A stretch of DNA of 64,000 nt from Lamellibrachia satsuma (Eukaryota > Annelida > Polychaeta > Sabellida > Siboglinidae), in assembly GCA_033239005.1 (NCBI GenBank), contig BSQZ01000053.1:3371501-3435500 (forward strand), read 5' to 3'. Within the stretch, counting starts at the first letter, position 1. Each line of letters begins with the position of its first letter. This document shows, one piece after another, positions 52,025 to 64,000 of the stretch. Below the pieces are notes generated by a model. It was not told the DNA's origin, did not search any database, and saw only the letters and a list, made by a program, of their open reading frames with translations. Position numbers and translations under genes: made by a program.

Positions 52025-52560
52025 AATAGCTGTAATTATCCACCAGGTTATCTTCCCAGTGACCCCACCAGTGGACAGTCCACTATTTAGGGTTCCCTTC
52101 CATTCTGGCCTACCTGAATGATTAGCCTTTCATTCCCTGCCATGGTTCCCTCTAAACTGTCAATTGTCTATTCCTCCCTCCCATTTCCACCACCTGTGCA
52201 GGCCTGGAACTGTGTGACTCAGTGTATGACTCTACATACATGTTCATGTAGCGGGCCTTGCATGTAGTGGTACTTAGCGGTTGCAATAATGTACTACTGT
52301 ATTTATTACATTAATAATGTGTTTGTATGCATTACTTTTTTCTCCAAATAAAAACAAAACGTTAATATCAAGCCAAAACATTTGAAATTAATTCAAATAC
52401 ATTTGCAAATGTGTAACCAAACATTTGCATTTGGATGCGTTCCTGGAAAATGGCATTTGCATTTGCATTTGAATCAGGTGAAACATTTGTATTTGCAATC
52501 AAATGCGTTCTTCGATTGTTATCATGTTCATGCGCAGCGTCAATACGATTATCGATAGCC
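52025..52560 (-). repeat. Octamer-rich dispersed element, copy 1
   Basis: Reverse-orientation copy of 60060-60590. The right end is dense in ATTTGCAT (reverse of ATGCAAAT); the left holds the shared CCACCTGTGCAGGCCTGGAA and ACTGTCAATTGTCTATTCCT. Confidence 0.85.
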
Positions 52561-52914
52561 TCCGTAAACAAAGCTTTTGTCTTCAAAGACATTTGACCGT
52601 TTCGCCGTTTTATTCTTGAACTTGATTTTTTTCATCAAATAGCTTCCCTATCTTGCACTGTAAGTAACATGCTAATGTCGTATGACATTTTACATCATTA
52701 TTTTAATAACACGTTTTCAATGATATGTGTGGCGTCGTGGAAACTCGTAAATGCTATAATGGGCGGCTATGAGAATGAACTTCAACGTTTGAGCGACATC
52801 TAAGTAACATTTCATTGCTTTGAAATATGACCACTGTAACTATTTTCTCTGTGTGTAACAAAATTAAATGGTCCCCAGTATATAATGTATCATGTACGTA
52901 CGTAAATACCTGCA

Positions 52915-53117
<203 letters not shown>

Positions 53118-53818
53118 GCATATCCTGTTATGTATTTATTTATATGTTGCATGTTGCTGTATTTATTGGTGACGTCTATGTGCCTTTGTTGTAGCGTCCA
53201 CTACCGTGAAGACCGAGAGAGTTGTTGACAAGACCAGAATGAGTTCATGGAGGATTTGCATCAAATTCGCCAACACTAGCAGTACACGGATGTGACGTTG
53301 CAGTCAGGTGACGACCACATCTGGTGTCAACGTATCGCCCTCGAGGCCGCAGATGATTACTTCAAAGCAATGTTTAGGTGTTGTTTTAAAGAAAGCACGT
53401 CAGCCACAGTCCAGATGACAATGCAGCCGGAGATACTGACCAGCATCGTCGACTATATGTACACCAGTGAGATTGAGCTGACAATCGACAACGTGGAGAG
53501 CTTAGTCACAGCAGGCGATAGATAACAACTGGATTGCTTGATAGCTGCTTCTGCTGATTTCATGGCGACACAAGTCGAGTTGTAAAAATGTGTCGAAATC
53601 TACAGATTTGCCTTATTATATCAACTATCAACTGCAGAAAGTAACCACGCAATTCTTATTTGGCGAGTTCAAGACTGTCGCACTTACTAATAAATTCAAA
53701 GAGTTAACCTGCCAAGAACTCATCGAGTTCATTAAAGATGATGACGTCAATGTTGAAGACGAGGACGTTATCTTCAATGATGTGTTAGGTTGGGTCCGAC
53801 AAGACCTTGACAAGAAGG

Positions 53819-55783
53819 AAAATACTATACTGAATATTGTAGGGCTATAAATCAAGTCCGTAAATTAACGAGGATGATACAGAAGGAATTTGTGATGAAG
53901 CTAGCAACAGAATCTAAGACAAACCCAAAAGCAGTATGGAAATATATGAATTCCAAAACCAAGAATCGGGAAGGTGTTTCAGACATGAACATATACCCTC
54001 AAGATCCTAAATCTAGACTCACAGACTCTGATAGTGAAAAGGCAGATGTCTTAGGAAATGTTGTGTTTTTACTATAGAGCCAGATGGTGATATCCCTCAT
54101 ATTCCATCAGGTAATTAAGAAACATCATGGAAGAATTGACTATTGATGGGGAAATGATTAAAACAAAACCGTGATAATCTTAATGTGTGTAAATCGGTAG
54201 GATCAGATGGTGTTAATCCTAGGTTGTTGAATGAGTTATCTAACAATTTATGTAAACCACTTGTTATGCTATTTAATAATTCACTGGCTGTGGGTGAACT
54301 ACCAAAGGAATGGAAACATGGAAGGATCTCAGCCATATTTAAGAAGGGTAATCGAAAAAAGGCAGGAAATTATAGACCAGTCAGCGTAACAAGTATAATA
54401 TGCAAATGTAAGGAAGAATGTATCAAAGACCATATTGTCAATCATATCATGAGAAATAAATTATTCAGTACGCAACAATTTGGTTTTATTAAAGGTCGTT
54501 CTACAGTACTCCAACTGTTAAGTGTTATTGACTGATGAATCAAAGCTTTAGATAGAGGAGAATCTATAGACGCAGTATATTTAGACTTCATGAAAGCATT
54601 CGACACCGTCCCTCATACAAGATTGATAGGCAATCGTAAATCGTATGGCATAGAGTTTTACACACTAAGATGGATCCAGGCGTTCTTGTCTGACCAGGTA
54701 CAGCAGGTCAATGTAAATGGTACAAATTCTGAGTGGGCAAATATAACAAGTGGAATTGCACAGGGCAGTTCTTAGGACCAATCCTATTTGTTTTATACAT
54801 AAATGATCTTCCTGAGAATATAGTTTCGAATGTATATATGTGTGCGGATGACACAAAGGTTTTCAAAACGATTACTAGTCCAAATGACAAGCATACACTA
54901 CAGAACGACTTAGATTATTTAACATCTTGGTCAAGTAAATGGTTATTAAGATTCCACCCAGATAAATGTAATTTAATGCAAATAGGGAAAACAATACAGC
55001 AATAGTATGTATATAACTCGAATATAGATAATACTACCCATGAATTAGGAGGAATAGAAGAACAAAAAGACATTGAGGTTATAATTGATTCAAACCTAGA
55101 ATTTGATAAAAACATCATCCAAAAAATAAACAAAGCAAACAGATTCATGGCAGTTATTAGAAGGTCCTTTACAACCCATAATCAATATAATATTGTGCCA
55201 TTATATAAAGCTTTAGTTAGGAGTCATCTAGATTATGCAATATCAATATAGTCCCCTTGTAAACAGAAATACAAATATGCCACAGAAAATGTGCAGAAAC
55301 GCTCAACGAGCTTCCTGATATGAAGCATATTCCTTAAGAGTAAAGACTTGAGATAATGCAACTTTCATATAGCCGAACTCGTGGTGATATGATTGAGGTA
55401 TATAAACTGATTCAATGGAAATATGACAATGATGTATCTAACATTGTCAAGCTGCACAAAGTCAGTGATACAAGGGAAGGAACAAGGTGTCATAGTTTGA
55501 AAATGTTTATAGAACGTGCTCGTACAAATGTTAGAAAAGAAAGCTTCTCACTTAGAGTTACGAGATCATGGAATAATCTACCGGAAGTAGTTGTAACTGC
55601 CCCAAGTGTCAACACGTTTAAAAACCATCTAGATAGACATTTGAGTACTGAGAAATTCCTCTACAACTACACAGCCGCCTTGCAAGGAAGTCGTAGAGCA
55701 TTCCAAGGAAAAATTTAAGACCTGACCACCGAGGCCACGACCTACGGTCAGGAAGAACGTAAGTAAACCTAAGTACGTAAACA
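53819..55783 (+). mobile_element. LINE relic inserted in KLHL pseudogene C
   Basis: Frames read YCRAINQVRKLTRMIQKE, KAVWKYMNSKTKNREG, VGSDGVNPRLLNELSNNL, NYRPVSVTSIICK, FGFIKGRSTVLQLL, DFMKAFDTVPHTRL, ADDTKVFKTI (55% along) and C-terminal SFSLRVTRSWNNLPEVVV up to 55718. Many stops and frameshifts. KLHL homology stops at LDKKE and resumes at NRKSFLETI, so both borders are known within about 20 bp. Confidence 0.9.
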
Positions 55784-56283
55784 GAAAGTCATTCTTAGAG
55801 ACGATTCATAAACACATCCGCCTGCCATGTTGTACGAGCAGCTACCAGTGGCACACAAATGACACATATGACCTGTTGACCACGAAGTGCTTTGACTATA
55901 TACACGAGGAAATTGTGTTTCAGTTAGACCCTGAGAGCACCAACAAGGCATCAGCAGTTCTCGCACAGTGCCACGCACCAACTGCCGGATGAAGTCTTCT
56001 CTCCTGGTGGTTGGTGGGCTGACTTCTGCGGAGGATAAAAATGACATTGAGCAAAACAGCTGCCAGTACTACAAAGAAGAGTCAAATAGTTGGGAGTCAG
56101 TGACGCAGCTCCCACTGTCTAGCGGCAGTTTCTACAGTGTTTGTCACGTAGACCGAGGCATACTGCTGACTGGCGGCCGCAATGATCGCGCGGTGAACAA
56201 AAATTAATGCTGGCTGTGTGATTTGGCCACAAAGAAGTGGGAGACCATGCCACCACTTACCACTACACGTTATTACCACCGCA

Positions 56284-57316
<1,033 letters not shown>

Positions 57317-57526
57317 GTCCCTGCCCGAGATGCCACAGGTGATGACTGCCCCCGTGGTTGTCACGTACAGCAACACGATCTTCGTGTTTGGCGGCCGAGA
57401 TGCACAGGAGGACTTGTGTTGCACATAGGTGTTTGATACGACACGTGGCCAGTGGAGCACGTTATCAGACATGTCTGAAGTGTGCACCATTGGTGCTGCT
57501 GTCACACTGAACGACTTTATTTATGT

Positions 57527-57976
57527 CGGGAGATTGAGTTGACTGTCGACAATGTGGAGAGCTTGGTCAAAGCAGGCGACCTCTTACAGCTGGGTTGCTT
57601 GAAAGGTAGATGTGCATATTTTATAGCGTTGCAAGTCGAACTGCACAACTTTGTCGAATTCTACAGATTTGCCTTATTGTGTCCGCTCGACCAGCTGCAG
57701 AAGGTAGCTAATCAATTCGTATTTGCCGAGTTCAAGACTGTTGCATTTATTGCGAAATTCAAAGAGTTAACCTGCCTAGAACTCATCCAATTCATCAAAG
57801 ATGACGGCGACATTGTTGAAGATGAGGACGTTGTCTTCGATGCCGTGTTAAATTGGGTTCGATATGACCTTGAAAACAGAAAGTCACGCTTAGAGACTAT
57901 TCTTGAACACGTCCGCCTGTCATATTGTACGGGCTGCTACCTGCTGGACATGATGGTTCACACCCACGTACTATGA
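57527..57976 (+). pseudogene. KLHL-like fragment D (BTB end and BACK)
   Basis: Begins abruptly at GAGATTGAGTTGACTG, joined to the kelch part of copy C. Reads [70 protein letters not shown] and HVRLSYCTGCYLLDM, then a stop at 57976. No kelch part follows. The frame itself is open for about 150 codons, but the N-terminal BTB half is absent. Confidence 0.88.
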
Positions 57977-57999
57977 ATATATAATCGAAGCAACCCTGC

Positions 58000-58490
58000 C
58001 ACAGTTTTCGTCAAATCATAAAATGTACTTTCGAGAAAATCAACACGGAGACGCTCCTCGTCAGATGCTGCCAAAAATATGAATTTTTTCTACATAATCT
58101 ATGGATCCTTCCTTTCTGACAAGTTCACGTACTGCCCGCTAGACATGTAAGACTCTGACTAACATTACTGTTGTAGTCTGCGAGTACCACCATTTCCCTG
58201 TTCAATGTTAAAATAATGCTAGATGTAATAATCAGCGGGTTTCCATCACTAACACAGCGTCAATGTATTAAAAAACAAGGTTGACACATTTCTCATTTCC
58301 AGTTCAAAACTAAAATATACTGCAATAAAAAAAATCACAAAAGGGATGTCACCACTATCACTTCTTTCCTGTAAACTCGGAATTAAAACAATGGTCTTCC
58401 ACCAGTGGTGATTTGGCGACAGAACGGTGCATCCATCTGACGGTACCATTCAAACATTATTCGCTGAGTTCACGAATGCGCCATAGTCGG
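58000..58490 (+). repeat. Duplicated KLHL 3' flank, copy 2
   Basis: Partner of 49920-50460 (see there), with small indels. Confidence 0.75.
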
Positions 58491-58494
58491 CTAA

Positions 58495-59950
58495 CCAAGA
58501 TCAAAACCGGTCTTATCCCACAATCCGCTACGTGGTATATGCGACATGGGGTGCGAGGGTCGCGAAATTGCGGTCTGAACCCAGTGTCTGCTACGTGGTA
58601 CAGGCGACATGGGGTATGACGGCGTCGTTTTGATAACTTCATATCGTAGCTGCAATAAATGTTTTAAGTGGGGCCTTCCCCTGCCAGCGGCCCCAAAGAT
58701 TGAGAAAATGAGCATTTATTACAAGGAATTACGCTTGTGTAACGGAATGACGCAAAATATGAAAAATGTGTGAAACGCCAAAAACCGTGAATTCGAACAC
58801 CACAGCGCCGACACTACTTAACGACAGCACAAGAATACTACGAATCTACAATGTGATCTTGCTCAAAGGTTATCCAATGAAACACTTTGTTTCGGTATAA
58901 AAAAAATTAACTATACAATGTGTACATTCGTTGTTCATTATCCAATTATATATTAATAAAGAAAATATCATTATTATTACACTTATTTTCTAATCAATGC
59001 TTTATATGTCATCACTTACTAGCATTTCCAGTCAGATCAGTCAGGTCGCCGTTTACCAGATCCTTGTAAAAAGTGAGCCCCCTTGATATGCTTGGCAAGA
59101 AACAGTTAATCAGTTAATCTTTATTCTGACCGGGGGGGTGTTTCCTTCTCATTCCCACCACTCATGCGAATTAAGGCTTTGTAGGTTGCCTCGCTGATGC
59201 CGGAGGTACTGAAACTGCTTGCGATCAAGTAGACACAAGGAGCTGACAGCGGGAATGTCGACAAGCCCAAGAAGAATGGCGAGGACTTCAATATGGATTA
59301 GAATGTTTCCGGAGGAAACGCTGCTTTGCAATCAGGGTTTCGGGTGAGGGTGTCGGCCTCCTCGAGTCATCCTTGGAAGTAATCGGGTACTGTTTATTTG
59401 TACTGTTTGCAGCAATTCGCCCTCGTTGGTTTTCATCGCATTTAATACCATGTAATATGTGTATAGTTCTTCTTCCTATGATTGGCCCGTAGTGCGGCTT
59501 CTTCCATTTCTCCATGAGGAAATGGGTAAACTCTTCCCTGAATGCTCCGTGTATTAGGAGCTCCGTTCCACTCAACCGCTGGGCCTGGTCAGGTCCGATG
59601 ATGATAAATATGTGATGATGCCCAAAACGATGCAATGTTCAATCGGAATCTGATCTAGGCTGAGATGTACTTGTGTAGTACCAAGTGGATTTGTTCACCA
59701 CGGTCGAAACACAACTTCAGCAAACGATCCCTGAGCATGACAGCACACGTTGATTTGCCGTGCAGCAGCAAGGTTTCAAGTACGAAGATGCCGCAATCAA
59801 TCAATGTTTTTATCCGTTGTGTTATTATTTTAAATGGATGCCCCTTTTTGACACAATTTTTATCCTTCGTATCATTCCATTAAATAAGCGTCATTCCACT
59901 ATACCTGTCCTATTTATCACGCATTGGGGATTGCTATCAGGGGAAGCCCA
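58495..59950. other. No recognisable gene
   Basis: A short inverted or direct word CTACGTGGTA...GCGACATGGGGT is duplicated at 58529-58555 and 58590-58616. An open minus-strand frame of 115 codons (59635-59288) has no recognisable motif and I do not call it a gene. Confidence 0.5.
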
Positions 59951-60595
59951 CACCTAAAATAACTGGCATTGGTCATTCCATTCTCAGGGAACCCTATGGC
60001 AACCTTCGATACTGTATTTAGCCCATACTTGTTAACAAATGCGTGTCCTGTGCTGGCGCATTCGAATGTAAATGCAAATGTTTTACTTGTTTCCATTGCA
60101 AATGCCATTTTCAAGGAATGCATTCAAATGCAAATGCAAATGTTTGGGAGTCGCTTTCAAATGCAAATGTGTTAACTACACATTTGCAAATGCATTTGAA
60201 GTAATTTCACATGTTTTGGGTTTATATTAACATTTTTGTTTTATTTGGAAAAAAAACACTGTAATGTATACAAACACATTATTAATTTATTTAATAAATA
60301 AAGCAATACATTATTGTAACCACTAAGTCCCACTACATGCCAGTCCCACTACTTGAACATGTATGTAGAGTCAGACACTGAGTCACACAGTTCCAGGCCT
60401 GCAGAGGTGGTGGAAATGGGAGGGAGGAATAGACAATTGACAGTTTACTAGGAACCATGACAGGGAATGAAAGGCTAATCCTTCAGGTAGGCCAGCATGG
60501 AAGGGAACCAAAGACAATACACTGTCCACTGGTGGGGTTACTGGGAAGATAACCTGGTGGCTAATTACATCTACCACTAATTACTCTCTCTGGCT
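59950..60595 (+). repeat. Octamer-rich dispersed element, copy 2
   Basis: Inverted partner of 52025-52560. 60060-60205 holds a run of ATGCAAAT and ATTTGCAT octamers; then TTTTGTTTTATTTGG, CAGTTCCAGGCCTGCAG and GTCCACTGGTGGGGTTACTG match copy 1 on the opposite strand. Confidence 0.85.
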
Positions 60596-60969
60596 GTAAA
60601 TATTTAGGGCTGCCATTGCTAATATTTACTCCCCCCAACGAGCTGCCACCCCAACCCACCCCAACAGTGCTAACACAACACAAAGGTGTCATTGGTCTGT
60701 ATTGTTTCATCGAACAGGTAATCTCTGAAATCATTAAGTTATAGATCAGTTGGTCATTTCATGTTGTATGAATAACAGCTCAGCTATTGACCAGTTGATC
60801 ATTGACCTGCATAGTACTTATTCAAAGAGCAAGTTGTGAAAGTAGATTCACAGGTCAGACAATTTCATAATCTGCTGAGGATACTGCCCACTACAGAGCA
60901 CTTTTTCCAATGGCATGTTGTGAACTTGTGAAAGTGAATATAACAATAATAATTATTCATAGAATTACG

Positions 60970-61160
60970 CATGCATTTTAACGAGCATTTGATTGTGCAT
61001 TCGACAAATCATATGTTTGTGGATCGCATTCAAATGCTTAATGCAAATGTTTTAGGTACGTATTCAAATGCAAATGTAAATGCATTTACAATTTCATGGA
61101 TGTATTTGATTGCGCATTCAAATGCTGCACATTCAAATGCATTTGCATGTTTTAACCACC
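60970..61160 (+). repeat. Third cluster of ATGCAAAT octamers
   Basis: CATTCAAATGC and ATGCAAATG-type words recur about ten times; flanks differ from the other two clusters. 60600-60970 and 61160-61740 show nothing I recognise apart from a duplicated AAAGGTGCACATRATA word near 61338 and 61467. Confidence 0.7.
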
Positions 61161-61744
61161 TTCCCTTCGATGAGTAATTTCGAATTTAACCCCCAGCCCT
61201 GCCTAGTTTTAGGCACCTTATTATGTGATACTACACAATATCAAATAGTATGGACAGTTTTTATTTCAGGAGATTTGGTTACCAAAATTAGGACATTTTA
61301 TTAAATGTTTACCAACAATTAGCATATGTAGATCCCCGAAAGGTGCACATGATATGTATTAAATGCGTTTGTTAACAAGCCTGATTTAGCCTCGGCTTCA
61401 ACCCCATTAATAAATGTACTTTTGTGTCCCTTCTATGGGTGATTTCGGGGGTAACCCCCAGCCCTGAAAGGTGCACATAATAAGTATTAAATTCATGCTC
61501 GACTGTCCCACAGAAGTCTATTCATACAAAATTTTCCTGGAACAGGCCACAATACATCCCGCACTCTCCCCAGTGGCGCGTGCTTCCACGACGCTCTTAT
61601 TGCGTCAAACAAACATTACAGTAATACATAATAGTATAGCTGTTCTCGAGAGTTTTCCTAATTTTGTCTTTTTAGATATGACAAGTGTACAAGGTACGCC
61701 TTGTGTGCGCCAATGTCCAAAATAGTATATAACTGTCAGTTGTA

Positions 61745-61855
61745 CGCTAGGCGTCACCACACATTTCACGTCACACTTCAGTGATCTTGCCGGTGTCAAG
61801 CAGGAAGTCTCATTCAAATTGACGCTTCGAAGTTGTCGCATAACTATGGCCACTG
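61745..61855 (+). other. Candidate KLHL first coding exon g (ATG GCC ACT G|gtaagt)
   Basis: Block CACTTCAGTGATCTTGCCGG, TCGAAGTTGTCGCATAACT, then ATG GCC ACT G at 61846-61855 and donor GTAAGTTTTATTCTC; phase 1, three full codons (M-A-T). No KLHL coding exon follows within the window. Confidence 0.55.
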
Positions 61856-62574
61856 GTAAGTTTTATTCTCAAAGTTAGATGTTATCTTATCCGTTATGAT
61901 GTTGAGATTTTACTGACGAGGTTGTTTCGTCGTAACACACAGCACCGTATGGTACAAGGGAAACTAAAATGACTCTTATTTAGAACATTACTTTCGATTT
62001 ATCTATATATAGTATGTCAAGTTAGGCTAGTGACTGCGTGACTGTTATATCGATGCTCCATGATCAATCCAGTGTGTTACAGTTAAGCAACACTAAGAGT
62101 GTTAGTCACACAGGTGTTTTAACGCATTAACAATAATGTCGGCCGTATGTCTACACCCGACAGTGCTATATTTGGGCGGTCTGTTAACATTTCACAAAAG
62201 CAAATAGAGCTACATGTAGGTCCATCTAGCGGTCACGAGAAACACTAAATTCACCAACGGGAATAATGGGTATTTCAGAAACGTATTTTCAAGGTTCTCT
62301 GATTAGTAATGATATACCGTTTCAATTGACTTTTATTTTTCTTGCAGTAAACATATTTTCTGACCATAATGTTTTTTAAAAAATATTGACAGCAACATAG
62401 GTGGTAGCAGTATATAGAAATATAAATTGTAACTTTCAAATAATTACACTACTTACATAGGAGACAATGACATATGAGATGCGTCTTCAAAATATATGTG
62501 TGTCAAGCCCAGTATGGCAGGGCATTATTTACATTCAAAGTGTGGGGGTACCCTAGTCAGACCCACGTGCTGTC

Positions 62575-62860
62575 TAATTCTCAATCTAGAGAACCCGGGC
62601 TCTTGCTGCCGTTTCGATTTTTTTTTCGTTCACCCCACGTTGTTACAGTTCACTCAGCTGTATAAACGAGCCCTTGTCTTCAGACAGAGGTTGATATGTT
62701 AATAGTCTTCGCGCTGTAATCGCAGTGTGGCTGAGTGCATCCCATAGAAGTCGCGACGGTCCTGAAATGAACAAGTCTAACAGGGGATGAAGTGTACAGC
62801 GCTTTGAGCAGTCCCATATACTGGATACCACGCTGTATAAGAACGTACCTTTTTACACGT
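62575..62860 (+). mobile_element. SINE, 5'-truncated copy
   Basis: Starts at TTCTCAATCTAGAGAACCCG (head cut in the anticodon region), then TTCACCCCACGTTGTTACAG, CAGCTGTATAAACGAGCCC, GCTGTAATCGCAGTGTGGC and the tail AGCGCTTTGAGCAGTCCC. Confidence 0.78.
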
Positions 62861-63156
62861 GGACACCATTGCACAAATGTTAGCATCAAACAGAATACGC
62901 CAGGAACGACATCCATGTATTGCACCAATATGGGCATTATGCCAACTTCGGACCATTGCAGGCATGTCTTTAATTAAAACGGTCGGCATACTAATGTCAA
63001 GAAAAATGGTTGTGTTAAATTGGATAACCGTTGTTCGGTATACCAAAGTTGACATTGTGTCAGCAAATGCATTTTGAACAATGATCCAATGGTTGCATTG
63101 TATAGTTCATATATGGCCGTCCAGCCAACGTTGGCACTGTGAAGGCTAATGCACGG

Positions 63157-63323
<167 letters not shown>

Positions 63324-63339
63324 CTGTTATTTACCCATA

Positions 63340-63431
63340 TCTCAAGTCACACTTCAGTGATCTTGCGGTTGTCAAACAGGAAGTTTTACTCGAGTTGACA
63401 CTTCGAAGTTGTCACATAGCTATGACCATTG
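63340..63431 (+). other. Candidate KLHL first coding exon h (ATG ACC ATT G|gtatgt)
   Basis: Block TCACACTTCAGTGATCTTGC, GTTGTCAAACAGGAAG, CTTCGAAGTTGTCACATAG, then ATG ACC ATT G at 63422-63431 and donor GTATGTTTTATTCC; phase 1. The remaining 570 bp of the window are the diverged intron of this block. Confidence 0.5.
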
Positions 63432-64000
63432 GTATGTTTTATTCCCCGAAAGAGTCATCATCCCATCCAGTAGGATGTTGAGAGTTTACAGTTTTGTTGC
63501 GACATGCAGCACACCGTGGTACAATGTAAACAAAATGGACCTCTTATTTAGATTATTTCTTTCGAGTGATGTAGCCTTTATATGATCAGTGACAGTCGCA
63601 CAAGGTAGTGAATGTGCAACTGTAATATCGCTGCTGCAAGGCGTTTATCATAGTTTACTTTTACTTTTAAAATATGTTGCCATCACAGGTACTTTAACCC
63701 TTCATCACTAATGTTTCGACAGAGTAAATTGAGATACTCTAGGCCCATCTTAAGATCAGGCGATAAATTAAATTCACCACAAATACTTGAGGGAATAATA
63801 GGTATTTCGGAAAGTTCGTTTCATGATTGTTGTTTATTTTTTTTATAGAAATTGCGGTCTGCCGGGAGATGTTGGCTCGAAATCGGCTGATCATAATATT
63901 ATATTAAAATTTAGTGCATATAGTGGCATCGAAATACGTGTCATGAGACATCAGAAATAAAAAATATTGTATTGTTCAAAAACAGCGTTCTATGCAAGGT

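Noticed and set aside
59288..59635. 115-codon minus-strand frame
   Set aside because: Composition is plausible for coding, but no domain is recognised and there are no supporting exons; left uncalled.

Overview
The window is nuclear DNA of an animal: genes are split by GT-AG introns, intergenic DNA is AT-rich, and there are many microsatellites, non-LTR retrotransposon relics, tRNA-derived SINEs and MITE-like elements. The density of (CACG)n/(CA)n tracts and the SINE type suggest a marine invertebrate, but the sequence alone does not fix the phylum.

Region by region. (1) 1-14766, plus strand: the 3' part of a filamin gene in 14 exons. All exon phases agree. It encodes the second half of a repeat matching vertebrate repeat 17, then repeats 18-23, a hinge-2-like linker and the C-terminal dimerisation repeat 24. 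(2) 18562-24414, minus strand, tail-to-tail with filamin: a complete six-exon class II ADP-ribosylation factor (ARF4/5 type, 179 aa). (3) 23.0-29.0 kb: decayed LINE copies, one with (TATG)n/(TA)n tracts grown inside its reverse-transcriptase region. (4) 30.7-58.5 kb: an expanded BTB-BACK-kelch (KLHL-like) locus built of repeated cassettes. Each cassette has short first exons carrying ATG plus one to three codons and a phase-1 donor, a (CACG)n/(CA)n tract, and one large coding exon. Copy B (44.6-46.3 kb) is intact; copy A (35.5-37.2 kb) is damaged in its BTB part; copy C (53.2-57.5 kb) is a pseudogene with a LINE insertion and (TA)n fold-backs, fused to fragment D (57.5-58.0 kb). (5) 47.4-49.4 kb: a minisatellite of about 51 units of 40 bp made from the tRNA-like head of a SINE. 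(6) 58-64 kb: duplicated flanks, an ATGCAAAT-rich element in inverted orientation to a copy at 52 kb, and two more KLHL-type first exons pointing out of the window.

Most notable: two minisatellites in filamin have copied a splice site. A 70-bp array repeats the exon 11 acceptor and a 54-bp in-frame array repeats the exon 12 donor next to hinge 2. A dispersed repeat family has an A-B-A or A-B-A-B-A layout with target-site duplications. The KLHL locus has an array of phase-compatible first exons. The (TA)n-centred strand switches at 56.3-57.3 kb are either real fold-back rearrangements or an assembly artefact. Several near-identical repeat copies differ mainly in homopolymer length, so single-base frameshifts here should be treated with caution.
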